Shown in pieces: positions 7,369 to 14,900 of a stretch of 24,597 bases of DNA. The stretch lies in the NCBI GenBank assembly GCA_900763995.1, contig CAAFMK010000097.1, forward strand, positions 1-24,597, in the 5' to 3' direction. Source of the stretch: an uncultured Oscillospiraceae bacterium. Lineage in GTDB: Bacteria > Bacillota > Clostridia > Oscillospirales > Oscillospiraceae. The translations under genes were made by a program, and so were the position numbers. Numbering within the stretch: position 1 is the stretch's first letter; each line of letters opens with the position of its first letter. The notes under the pieces were generated by a model. It did not search any database, had not been told where the DNA came from, and worked only from the letters and a program-made list of their open reading frames with translations.

Positions 7369-8208
7369 TTAACCCTTGACGGCACCCATGGTGATACCCT
7401 GTGTGAAATACTTCTGGAACATGAGGAACACCGCCACAATGGGAATTGCTGCCAGCGCTGCGCCGGCCATGATGAGACCAAAGTCACTGGACATCTCACC
7501 TTGCAGCTTGGCAATACCAAGGGAGATGGTGAGCGCCTCCTTCTTTTGCAGCATGATCAGCTGAAGGAAGTAGTCATTCCAGGTATTGACGAAGGTGAAA
7601 ATAGCCAGCGCACCCACACCGGGCTTGATCATGGGGAACACAATGGAGCAGAAGGTGCGCACCTCGCCTGAGCCGTCCACCCGGGCGGCCTCCAGTATCT
7701 CGGTTGGGATGGTCTCTGAAAACTGCTTCATCAAAAATACACCAAAGGGCCAGCCCACTGTGGGCAGGATCACGGCCAACAGGTTATTATTCAGTCCCAG
7801 TGCACTCATCTCCTGCAACAGGGGGATGACAATGACCTGTTTGGGCAGTGCCATTGCACACACCAGCATGGTAAACAGGATCTTTCGGCCATAAAACCGC
7901 TTTTTAGCCAGCGCATATCCAGCCAGAGAGGCGATCAGACAGGTCAGCAGCATAGCGGCTGCCGCCATAACTACTGTATTCAGCATCCACTGTATGGCGG
8001 GCTGTTTAAAGAGCTTGACATAGTTCTCCAGTGTGGGAGACAGGGGGAACCACTGGGGATTCTGGGCGTTGATCGTGACAGCATCCTTCAATGAGCCGGT
8101 AATGATCCAGTACAGGGGGAAGATAAATAAAATGGCCAGTATTGTCAGTGTCACAAAGACGAACACTTTGTAGCCCTTGGACTGACCGTCTAAGTTTGAA
8201 CTTTTCAT
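7369..8208 (-). CDS. CUT1 carbohydrate ABC transporter permease (MalG/UgpE-like)
   Basis: One of the two membrane subunits of the sugar importer. About 279 residues with six predicted membrane segments. The cytoplasmic EAA loop, which docks the ATPase, reads EAARVDGSGEVRTFCSIVFPMIKP from about Glu173, with the conserved Gly and following Pro. The N-terminus is short and polar, as in MalG-type subunits. The ATG at 8208 follows a GGGGGTG-type ribosome site; a GTG two codons earlier is an alternative. It starts 12 bases after the stop of the partner permease. A 111-base gap follows before the aldolase gene. Substrate is inferred from context only: sialic acid or another amino sugar. Confidence 0.94.
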   Translation of the reverse strand: MKSSNLDGQSKGYKVFVFVTLTILAILFIFPLYWIITGSLKDAVTINAQNPQWFPLSPTLENYVKLFKQPAIQWMLNTVVMAAAAMLLTCLIASLAGYALAKKRFYGRKILFTMLVCAMALPKQVIVIPLLQEMSALGLNNNLLAVILPTVGWPFGVFLMKQFSETIPTEILEAARVDGSGEVRTFCSIVFPMIKPGVGALAIFTFVNTWNDYFLQLIMLQKKEALTISLGIAKLQGEMSSDFGLIMAGAALAAIPIVAVFLMFQKYFTQGITMGAVKG

Positions 8209-8220
8209 TCCCACACCCCC

Positions 8221-9153
8221 TTAACCGTTCTCTGTTTTGGTGACCTTAAACTGTACCGCAGAGAATACCGCAATGATCAGCGCAAGAATCACACCCATTG
8301 CATTGGCATAGCCAAAGTCCTGGTAGTTGTAAGCCATATCAAAGATGTAGTACATCAAGGTATTGGTGGTATTGAAGGGGGAGCCACGGGTCAGCAGCTG
8401 GATCAGTGCAAAGCACTGGAAGCTGTTGATGGTGGTAATGACCAGCACATACAGGGTTGTTGGCATGATCTGGGGCCATTTCACCTTCCAGAAAATCTGA
8501 AGCTTTGTCGCTCCGTCCACCTGAGCGGCCTCGATCAGGGACTTGTCCACATTGCCCAGCGCCGCCACATACAGCACGATGGGCTGACCGATGGAGGTGG
8601 TGAACAAAATGAGGATGATACACCAGATGGCCGTTTTGGGATTGCCCAGCCACTCAAAACCAGTGGTTCCAAATATCTGGTTGAGCAGACCGTTATAGGG
8701 GTTGAACATCCATTTCCACACCACGGTGACTGCCACAGAGCCTGTGACCACTGGAAGATAGAATACGCACCGGAAGAAAGAGCGCATTTTTGAAGCCATG
8801 GGGTAAATGGCAGAACCCACCCACAAAGAGAAGGCGGTGACCGCCGGGACGGAAACCACCACGATCACAACTGTATTCCACAAAGCTTGGCGGAACACAG
8901 GGTCTTTGAACATCCGGACATAGTTATTCACTCCGGCGAAGCTGGCCGCAGAGACATCCAGGCCCATATTCATAAAGCTGTACACCAGACACATTCCCAT
9001 GGGGATCAGAACGAATCCCACAAAGAAGATCATGCTGGGCAGCAAAAACAAATATGCCGCGATGGACTCTCTCCGGGCCAGTGCACGGCTCATCCCGGAA
9101 AACTCCGATTTCTTTTTTGCCGGCTTACTGCCAGCTGAGTTGGTTTGCACCAC
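8221..9153 (-). CDS. CUT1 carbohydrate ABC transporter permease (MalF/UgpA-like)
   Basis: Partner membrane subunit of the sugar importer, 310 residues, with a basic Lys/Arg-rich N-terminus and six predicted membrane segments. The EAA loop EAAQVDGATKLQIFWKVKWP begins at about Glu208 and matches the family well. The start is a GTG at 9153, seven bases after AGGAGG; a second GTG is adjacent at 9150. It is the second gene of the operon, separated from the binding-protein gene by 230 bases that contain a terminator-like hairpin, an arrangement that usually lets the binding protein be made in excess. Confidence 0.94.
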   Translation of the reverse strand: MVQTNSAGSKPAKKKSEFSGMSRALARRESIAAYLFLLPSMIFFVGFVLIPMGMCLVYSFMNMGLDVSAASFAGVNNYVRMFKDPVFRQALWNTVVIVVVSVPAVTAFSLWVGSAIYPMASKMRSFFRCVFYLPVVTGSVAVTVVWKWMFNPYNGLLNQIFGTTGFEWLGNPKTAIWCIILILFTTSIGQPIVLYVAALGNVDKSLIEAAQVDGATKLQIFWKVKWPQIMPTTLYVLVITTINSFQCFALIQLLTRGSPFNTTNTLMYYIFDMAYNYQDFGYANAMGVILALIIAVFSAVQFKVTKTENG

Positions 9154-9288
9154 ACAGATCCCTCCTATTCAATGGGCGGCAGACCCCTGTCTGCACCCAA
9201 GACAATACCGCATTGCGTACTGTGGCACAAGTGTTGTAATGTGCCTTCTAAACCCTTGTGCGATGCTGCTTTTCCATACATTTGGATG

Positions 9289-9331
9289 AAAAACGCGCCC
9301 GCTCCCCCTCTCACATTGGGAAGCGGGCGCG
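9289..9331 (-). terminator. Terminator-like hairpin between binding-protein and permease genes
   Basis: On the minus strand CGCGCCCGCT and AGCGGGCGCG form a ten-base GC-rich stem, extended by a CCC/GGG helix across a one-base bulge, followed by TTTTT. No promoter was recognised between it and the permease gene, so read-through is likely and the hairpin probably sets the expression ratio. Confidence 0.85.
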
Positions 9332-9383
9332 CCATCAGCCTTTACAAATAAACCATTTGCGCCATTCCGTTTCAGAATTCAGC

Positions 9384-10721
9384 TCAGGGGTTGCTGGCCT
9401 GGACAAAGGTATCGGCTGCCTGCTGGGCAGGAGTGCCCTTGATCAGGATCTCCTGAAGCATATTGAACCAGTTCTGACGCTGTGCAGTCCAGTTACCGGT
9501 TACGTTGTAGTAGTCGCCCAGGTAAGGCATCAGGGAAGCGAACTCGCCCATCTGCTCGGCCTGCTCGGTGCTCTCATACACATCGCCCAGAGAGGCGCGG
9601 GTGGGGAAGAAGCCGGTCAGACGCACGCTCTCAGCGGCCTGGCTGGGATCGTCACAGATAAACTTGATGAAGGTCTTAGCGGCCTCGATCTTGGCCTCAT
9701 CGCCGTTGTTGAACACGCCAAAGCCCCAGATACCGCCGCACAGCTCAGGCTGGCCGTCATTGGTGGGGAATGCCATGGCATAGGGGGTGAAGTTGACCTG
9801 AGAGGCATACTGAGCCTTGCTGGAGGCATTCCAGCAGAAGCTGACTGCGGAAGTGCCGTTGGCGAACTGCTGCAGCTCCTCAGTAGCCTGGAAGCTGGCG
9901 TTGGCGTTGAGGGCCTTGCTGTCTACCATGGCCTTGATGAGCTCCAGACCCTGAACATTCTCAGTGGAGTTTACAGTATACTCCGTGTGCTCTGCATTGG
10001 TGTACTTGCCAGAGAACAGGTTGTTCACCAGAGCACGGGTGCCCTGGTCGCCGCCCTGGCCTCCGCAGTAGACGATGCCGGGAACAGCAGTCAGACCGGA
10101 GTCCCGCACGGCCTCCATGGCCTTGACAAAGTCCTGGGTAGTCCAGGTGCGGTTCTCCAGATCCAGATACTTCAGTGCATCGGCCTGCTCAAAGACCTCG
10201 TAGTTGATGGCCATGCAGTGAGCGGTCATGCACAGGGGGTACTCATAGAACTTGCCGTCCAGCTGGCAGGCATTGACCACGGCCTCGCTGACTGCGGCGA
10301 TGTCGTCCTTGGTGTCAGCCCACAGGTCGGACAGATCCACCATCAGGTTGTTGGCGCCCCAGTTGGAGACCAGGCGCTCAGGGCCCTCCATGATGATATC
10401 AGGAGTTCCCTTGGCAGTGATGGCAGAGGTGACCTGGTTGTCACCATTGGTGTAGTCCAGAGTCTCATAAGTAACCTTGATCTCAGGATGTACCTTGTTG
10501 AATGTGGCGATAATATCATCCAGCTTGGACTCAGTGCCACCCCAGGAGCCGATGGGGTATGTCCACAAAGAGATCTCCACGGCCTCACCGCCGGCGCTGG
10601 AGCTTGCGCTACCCCCAGTCTTGGAGCTACTGCCGCTGCTGCTTCCGCCGCCACAGGCGGTCAGACTTAGAGCCATTGCCGCTGCAAGGCCCAGGGAAAG
10701 AATTTTCTTGAGTTTCATCAT
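9384..10721 (-). CDS. Extracellular sugar-binding lipoprotein of the CUT1 importer
   Basis: Solute-binding protein that captures the substrate outside the membrane and delivers it to the permeases. About 445 residues. It has a lipoprotein signal peptide: MMKLKK, hydrophobic stretch, then LSLTAC with the lipid-modified Cys near residue 23, followed by a Gly/Ser-rich linker. The mature part shows the family 1 pattern (ISLWTYPIGSWGG, AAKTFIKFICDDPSQAAESVRLTGFFPTR). Two tandem ATGs (10721, 10718) follow AGGAGG; the second has the better spacing. It is the first gene of the operon, under a near-consensus promoter at 10780-10809 with a dyad element in its leader. The ligand cannot be read from the sequence. 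Confidence 0.95.
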   Translation of the reverse strand: MMKLKKILSLGLAAAMALSLTACGGGSSSGSSSKTGGSASSSAGGEAVEISLWTYPIGSWGGTESKLDDIIATFNKVHPEIKVTYETLDYTNGDNQVTSAITAKGTPDIIMEGPERLVSNWGANNLMVDLSDLWADTKDDIAAVSEAVVNACQLDGKFYEYPLCMTAHCMAINYEVFEQADALKYLDLENRTWTTQDFVKAMEAVRDSGLTAVPGIVYCGGQGGDQGTRALVNNLFSGKYTNAEHTEYTVNSTENVQGLELIKAMVDSKALNANASFQATEELQQFANGTSAVSFCWNASSKAQYASQVNFTPYAMAFPTNDGQPELCGGIWGFGVFNNGDEAKIEAAKTFIKFICDDPSQAAESVRLTGFFPTRASLGDVYESTEQAEQMGEFASLMPYLGDYYNVTGNWTAQRQNWFNMLQEILIKGTPAQQAADTFVQASNP

Positions 10722-10746
10722 CTGTTCCTCCTCAAATCCACCATAA

Positions 10747-10769
10747 AATACCCTACTTTTACGGGTATT
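10747..10769 (-). promoter_or_regulatory. Candidate operator in the leader of the amino-sugar operon
   Basis: Inverted repeat AATACCC-(9)-GGGTATT, perfect over seven bases per arm, just downstream of the -10 hexamer at 10780-10785 and so near the transcription start. The position fits a repressor site; the regulator is not in the window. Confidence 0.5.
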
Positions 10770-10779
10770 ATCTGTTGGA

Positions 10780-10809
10780 ATTATACAATCTATCCACCGC
10801 TTTTGTCAA
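10780..10809 (-). promoter_or_regulatory. Strong sigma-A promoter of the amino-sugar operon
   Basis: On the minus strand, TTGACA (10804-10809) and TATAAT (10780-10785), both consensus, 18 bases apart, about 60 bases upstream of the binding-protein start. Confidence 0.88.
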
Positions 10810-10845
10810 GCATTTCCCGAAATATTTCCTAGTACCTCATCGCCC

Positions 10846-10873
10846 TTGACAAAAACTTTTCCCATGGTATCCT
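10846..10873 (+). promoter_or_regulatory. Promoter of the SGNH esterase gene
   Basis: TTGACA (10846-10851), 16-base spacer, TATCCT (10868-10873) preceded by TGG. A seven-base inverted repeat, CATGGTA (10863-10869) and TACCATG (10885-10891), overlaps the -10 element and may be an operator. Confidence 0.65.
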
Positions 10874-10913
10874 AAAAAAGAGTTTACCATGAAAAAGATC
10901 GTGAGGGGATACC

Positions 10914-11573
10914 ATGAAAAAACATATTTTATGCCTTGGCGATTCCAATACCCACGGCTACTGCGCCGACCCCACAGACTGTGCCGATGGAGGAGACCGC
11001 TTCAACGAGGAGGAGCGGTGGCCCTGTCTGCTCCAGACACTCCTTGGGGATAACTATCTGGTCACGGAGGACGGCCTTTCCGGCCGCACCACTGTCTTTC
11101 CCGATCCCCTTTACGAGGGGCTGGATGCCCTGCATTACCTCTACCCCTTCTTAAAGGCCCATGAGTATGTGGATCTGCTCATTATCATGCTGGGTACCAA
11201 CGATACCAAGGAGCGTCTGGGGGCCAACGCCTACGCCATCGGGCTGGGGATGCGCCGTCTCATCCAAAAGGCCCAGGCCACCGACTGCTGGGCTCCAGGA
11301 AAAGTGCCCAATCTGCTGGTTATCGCTCCCCCAGCCATTGGCCGCGGGGTGGAGTCCTCCTTTGTGGCCCAGGAGATGGGGGCGGGCGCTGTGGAGAAGT
11401 CCCAGCAGATCTCAGCATATTACCGGGCTGCTGCAGACCAGACTGGGGTACATTTCCTGGATGCCAATGAGGTGGGCTGCACTTTCAATCAGGTGGATTT
11501 CATGCACCTGACCCGTCTGGGGCACAGGGCCCTGGCCGACCATCTGGCCGCCCTCATCCCCACCCTGGTCTGA
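10914..11573 (+). CDS. SGNH/GDSL-family esterase, arylesterase-like
   Basis: Serine esterase of about 219 residues without a signal peptide, so probably cytosolic. All family blocks are visible: GDSN with nucleophile Ser11, the Gly of GLSGRT (block II), GTND with Asn96 (block III), and D195-F-M-H198 (block V) completing the triad. The ...IIMLGTNDTK and EDGLSGRTT segments resemble the mycobacterial arylesterase/acyltransferase branch of the family. GAGGGG is six bases or so before the ATG. An upstream ATG at 10889 is out of frame. It is transcribed away from the amino-sugar operon from a shared 192-base control region, so de-O-acetylation of imported sialic acids is a reasonable guess, but not shown by the sequence. 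Confidence 0.88.
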   Translation: MKKHILCLGDSNTHGYCADPTDCADGGDRFNEEERWPCLLQTLLGDNYLVTEDGLSGRTTVFPDPLYEGLDALHYLYPFLKAHEYVDLLIIMLGTNDTKERLGANAYAIGLGMRRLIQKAQATDCWAPGKVPNLLVIAPPAIGRGVESSFVAQEMGAGAVEKSQQISAYYRAAADQTGVHFLDANEVGCTFNQVDFMHLTRLGHRALADHLAALIPTLV

Positions 11574-11609
11574 CCTCCTCAGCCCCAGCCTACCCCCTGC
11601 TGCAACGAA

Positions 11610-11637
11610 GCCCGCCTCCACAAACATGGAGGCGGGC
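11610..11637. terminator. Convergent-gene hairpin, possible bidirectional terminator
   Basis: Perfect 11-base stem GCCCGCCTCCA / TGGAGGCGGGC with a six-base loop, between the convergent esterase and epimerase genes. T-runs on both sides are poor (CTATTATCTTATT on the plus strand). Confidence 0.65.
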
Positions 11638-11645
11638 CTATTATC

Positions 11646-12851
11646 TTATTGCTCCAACAGGTGGCCGATCATCTGATCTACCATGATGAGACAGCGGGGC
11701 AGATGGAAGGGGCCTTTGAAGGTGGAACCCTTGGTGCTGGGCATGGTGGGCAGGCCATCCCGGCGGAGGTAGCCGTACCACTCACCATACTCCTCGTCAA
11801 CAAAGTGGGCCTTGCAGTAATCCACGGTTTTGACAAACCACTCCAGATACTTCTCCTCCTTGGTGTCCTGATAGAGCATCATAGAGGCAATGAGGATCTC
11901 ATTGTGGGGCCACCACAGCTTCATGTCGTGCTCATAGGCCTCGGGGGGCTTGCCCAGACAGTCCACAAAGTACAGCAGTCCACCATACTCCTTATCCCAG
12001 CCGGCCTCAATGGCCCAGTCGAAGATCTGGGCGGCCTTTTTCACCAGCTCAGGATCTCCGGTGCGCTGGGCGTGCTCCAGCAGGAACCAGACGCCCTCGA
12101 TGTCGTGGCCGGGGTTGATGGTGCGGCCCTCGGTGTAGTAGAGCCGCGGGGTGCCGTCCACATCCACATTTTCCAGCACGCACTTCAGCTCCGGCTTCAC
12201 ATGGTACTGGAAGATCTCATCCACACACTGCTGGGCGTACTTCTCATACATCTCCTTGCGCTCCGGGTCCACCCGCAGCATGGTCCCTGTTATGTTCAGG
12301 ATGATCATGGGCAGGCCAAAGGAGCGGCCAGATCGGGTCTCCGGGATGGTCTTGGGCCCCAGTCCGGTGGGATCTTTTCCCCCGTGGCTCAGGCTCCAGT
12401 AGAGGTCATAGGCCTTCCGAGCCCGCTCCAGACAGGCCTTATCCCCAGTGACCCCATAGTACTCCGCATTGGCCAGGGCGTAGAAGGACTCAGAGTAGAA
12501 GTAGCGGCGCTGGCGCAGGGGCTTTCCGTCCTCTGTGACAGTAAAGTACATTCTGTCCCCGGCCTGGCGGTTGATGCAGTAATTCTCCATAAAGTCCAGA
12601 CAGCTCTTGCTGGCGGCCAGCCACTCCTCCTTGACCCCGTACACATGGCACAGGTGGGCAAACATCCAGCCGCAGCGGCCCTGCATCCAGACGCTTTTGT
12701 CCGTGGAGTAGACCTCACCCTTGCGATCCAGACAGGTATATACCCCTCCGTGCTTGGCATCCATGCCATGCTTGAGCCAAAATTCCACGCTGATCTTTAG
12801 CTGCTCCTGCACCCAGGCACGGCTGTCCTGAAGGACTTTTTTTGTATCCAT
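11646..12851 (-). CDS. AGE-family N-acylglucosamine 2-epimerase
   Basis: Sugar epimerase with an (alpha/alpha)6 barrel; in this setting it most likely interconverts N-acetylmannosamine and N-acetylglucosamine. It has 401 residues, the family norm. Diagnostic segments are the QGRCGWMFAHL motif near residue 55, SESFYALANAEYY near residue 120, INPGHDIEGVWFL with His249, KLWWPHNEIL, and KGPFHLPRC with His383; the two histidines correspond to the family's catalytic pair. The ATG at 12851 has GAGGTG upstream and gives the family N-terminus; an open extension to 12962 is rejected. It has its own promoter at 12934-12962. Cellobiose or mannose epimerases are related, but the nearby lyase and nagA favour an N-acyl sugar. 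Confidence 0.9.
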   Translation of the reverse strand: MDTKKVLQDSRAWVQEQLKISVEFWLKHGMDAKHGGVYTCLDRKGEVYSTDKSVWMQGRCGWMFAHLCHVYGVKEEWLAASKSCLDFMENYCINRQAGDRMYFTVTEDGKPLRQRRYFYSESFYALANAEYYGVTGDKACLERARKAYDLYWSLSHGGKDPTGLGPKTIPETRSGRSFGLPMIILNITGTMLRVDPERKEMYEKYAQQCVDEIFQYHVKPELKCVLENVDVDGTPRLYYTEGRTINPGHDIEGVWFLLEHAQRTGDPELVKKAAQIFDWAIEAGWDKEYGGLLYFVDCLGKPPEAYEHDMKLWWPHNEILIASMMLYQDTKEEKYLEWFVKTVDYCKAHFVDEEYGEWYGYLRRDGLPTMPSTKGSTFKGPFHLPRCLIMVDQMIGHLLEQ

Positions 12852-12933
12852 TGTCAGCACCTCTTTCAAAATATAAGCAAATCTGTTCCGGTAGCCATCC
12901 AAATCACTGAATGGTGCCCTGTGCTTGTGTGTT

Positions 12934-12962
12934 ATTTTACCATTTTCTCTCCCCCTTTTCAA
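12934..12962 (-). promoter_or_regulatory. Promoter of the epimerase gene
   Basis: Minus strand TTGAAA (12957-12962), 17-base spacer, TAAAAT (12934-12939) preceded by TGG. Confidence 0.65.
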
Positions 12963-12995
12963 ATCTAAGTTTCACTCTCCAGCCCCCGCTCCCTG

Positions 12996-13058
12996 GGGGA
13001 CAGGGGTGACAATACCGCCCCTTATGTGGTATGATGGCACAAAATTGGGCCTGTCCCC
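12996..13058 (+). promoter_or_regulatory. Promoter flanked by a 9-base inverted repeat
   Basis: GTGACA (13006-13011) and TATGAT (13030-13035) with an 18-base spacer form the likely promoter for the gene at 13110. GGGGACAGG (12996-13004) and its exact complement CCTGTCCCC (13050-13058) flank it. A further seven-base stem, AAGCGGC / GCCGCTT, lies at 13069-13087 in the leader. Confidence 0.5.
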
Positions 13059-13109
13059 GTTCCAAAGAAAGCGGCTCGGTGCCGCTTGGTAAGGCTGGTG
13101 TCACCATTT

Positions 13110-13730
13110 ATGTTTGCCTCTATTTTTAATCCAGAGACCCCTTTTTGGCAAAAAATAAGCTCCTTTGCAGATATACTGGGTCTTAGCCTGTTATGGCTTC
13201 TCACCGCCCTGCCCCTTTTTAGTGTTGGGTCGGCCACCGCGGCTTTATACGACGCCTCCGCCCGCTGTGTCCGAACTGGAAAAAGCGGGGCCATTGTGCG
13301 CTATCTAACGGTTTTTCGGCGGGAGCTGCTCCCCTCCATCCCTCTCACCCTCATGGCCCTTGCTGGGCTCTCCCTTCTGTCTGCACCCATGGGCCTATTT
13401 TGGTGGGCCACAGTTCAGAACATGGCAGGGGGCAGTCTGGCGCTGGCGGCCTATGGGGTTGTGCTCCTGATCCCACTGGGGGCCTTTTGCTGGCTGTTCC
13501 CCCTGCTGTCCCGCTTCGCCCTCCCCCCACTGGGGCTGGTGAAGGTCAGCTGTCAGCTCTCTGTGGCCTATCTGCCCCGAACGGTGGCCGCCGTCCTTGT
13601 GACCATCCTCGCTATCTTGCTCAGTGCTCTGTTCTGGTTCCCCATGCTGGTACTGCCCTGTATCACTGCACTGCTGTGGAGCTATCTGATGGAGGGGCCC
13701 TTTCAAGCGCACCAGCCGCCCACCCACTGA
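13110..13730 (+). CDS. DUF624/YesL-like membrane protein
   Basis: A membrane protein of about 206 residues with five or so hydrophobic segments. The N-terminus (FNPETPFWQKISSFADILGLSLLWLLTALPLFSVGSATAALY) matches the characteristic opening of the DUF624/YesL family, in which an N-P-x-x-P-F-W motif precedes the first membrane helix and a P-x-x-x-x-G-x-A-x-x-A-x-Y motif follows it. These proteins often accompany sugar ABC importers, and their role is unknown. The ATG at 13110 is chosen by family alignment; its ribosome site is weak, and GTG at 13098, a few bases after AAGG, is an alternative. It stands between the epimerase and an unrelated importer. Confidence 0.8.
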   Translation: MFASIFNPETPFWQKISSFADILGLSLLWLLTALPLFSVGSATAALYDASARCVRTGKSGAIVRYLTVFRRELLPSIPLTLMALAGLSLLSAPMGLFWWATVQNMAGGSLALAAYGVVLLIPLGAFCWLFPLLSRFALPPLGLVKVSCQLSVAYLPRTVAAVLVTILAILLSALFWFPMLVLPCITALLWSYLMEGPFQAHQPPTH

Positions 13731-13752
13731 TCGTTCCATCTCCCTTCTCCCC

Positions 13753-13781
13753 TTGACATTGGATTGCGCCTGATATACAAT
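13753..13781 (+). promoter_or_regulatory. Promoter of the NMT1/SsuA-type importer operon
   Basis: TTGACA (13753-13758), 17-base spacer, TACAAT (13776-13781), 66 bases upstream of the lipoprotein start. No riboswitch fold was recognised in the short leader. Confidence 0.8.
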
Positions 13782-13847
13782 CGTCTTATTTTTCAGGACA
13801 ATACCGTTGTCCCATACCTATCACATCCAAGAAAGGACTATATTACC

Positions 13848-14900
13848 ATGAAAAAATACATATCCATGCTGCTGTGTGCAGTGATGGCACTGTCCCTCCT
13901 AGGCGGCTGCACCTCCAAAAACGGGGGTTCCAGCTCCTCTGTCTCTGGAAGCACCAGCGCAGGTTCCACCTCCTCTGTGGATGATTCCACCCCCGCCACC
14001 TCCGATCTGCCCAAGCTTATGGTGCTCTCCGGCCCCACCGGTGTGGGCGCTGCCAAGCTGGTATCTGATGCACAGCAGGCTGGCCAGTCTGTCCTCTCCT
14101 CCTTTGATGTGGTGACCGACAACCAGGAGATCAGCTCCGCTCTGGTCAACGGGGATGCAGACATTGCAGCCATCGCCACCAACGCCGCCGCCAATCTCTA
14201 CGCCAAGACCGATGGCGGGATCCAGGTGCTGGCGGTCAACACCCTTGGAGTGCTGTACATTCTGGAGAAGGGGGACAGCGTTCAGTCCATGGCCGATCTG
14301 GCTGGAAAAACCCTGTATGCCCCCTCCAACACCAGGGGCGGCAACCCGGAGCACATCCTCAACTATCTGCTGGAGCAAAGCGGCGTAGCCCCCTCTGATG
14401 TGGATATTCAGTGGCTCACCCCTCAGGAGATCACCGCAAAGCTCACCTCCTCCGATGCAGGGATCTGTATGCTCCCTGTCCCAGCTGCCACCGCCCTGAT
14501 GGTGCAGGACGGTGAGGTGCGTCAGGCCCTGTCCCTGTCCGAGGAGTGGGAGGCCCTTGGGGAGGGCACCCTGCCCATGGGCTGTATCGTGGCCCGCTCC
14601 CAGTACATTGCAGAGCATCCCCAGGCGGTAGAGACCTTTTTAAATGCCTACAGCCAGTCCATTGACTATATGTCCAACCCTGACAACCTGAACGAGGCCG
14701 CAGAGCTGGTGGCCCAGCTGGGCATCACCCCCAACGCAAAGGTGGCCGTTGGAGCCATCCCCCAGTGCAACCTCACCTTCCTGACGGGTCGTGATATGCA
14801 GACCGTGCTGGAGGACTACTACACCATTTTGTTCCAGGCCGCCCCAGAGTCCATTGGCGGCAGTCTGCCCTACGACAACTTCTACTATGGTCTGGGCTGA
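13848..14900 (+). CDS. Substrate-binding lipoprotein, NMT1/SsuA-like ABC importer
   Basis: Extracytoplasmic binding protein of a small-molecule importer; 350 residues. The signal peptide MKKYISMLLCAVMALSLLGGC ends in a lipobox with Cys near residue 21, followed by a Ser/Thr-rich linker to about residue 60. The mature domain starts LPKLMVLSGPTGVGAAKL and contains the class pattern of small-molecule binding proteins (NGDADIAAIATNAAANL, AGKTLYAP, PEHILNYLLEQSG). The start at 13848 is set by the signal peptide; GAAAGGA is upstream at long spacing. It overlaps the permease gene by 14 bases. Relatives bind nitrate, sulfonates, taurine or thiamine precursors; the substrate here is unknown. Confidence 0.88.
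   Translation: MKKYISMLLCAVMALSLLGGCTSKNGGSSSSVSGSTSAGSTSSVDDSTPATSDLPKLMVLSGPTGVGAAKLVSDAQQAGQSVLSSFDVVTDNQEISSALVNGDADIAAIATNAAANLYAKTDGGIQVLAVNTLGVLYILEKGDSVQSMADLAGKTLYAPSNTRGGNPEHILNYLLEQSGVAPSDVDIQWLTPQEITAKLTSSDAGICMLPVPAATALMVQDGEVRQALSLSEEWEALGEGTLPMGCIVARSQYIAEHPQAVETFLNAYSQSIDYMSNPDNLNEAAELVAQLGITPNAKVAVGAIPQCNLTFLTGRDMQTVLEDYYTILFQAAPESIGGSLPYDNFYYGLG

Noticed and set aside
9258..10670. 470-codon open frame on the plus strand across the binding-protein gene, longer than the gene itself
   Set aside because: It is antisense to a clear lipoprotein with signal peptide, lipobox, ribosome site and promoter. The translation shows no domain and arises from codon bias in GC-rich coding DNA.
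13731..13847. Possible TPP or other riboswitch before the NMT1-like importer
   Set aside because: The leader after the promoter at 13753-13781 is only about 60 bases, too short for a TPP aptamer, and no conserved aptamer motif was seen.
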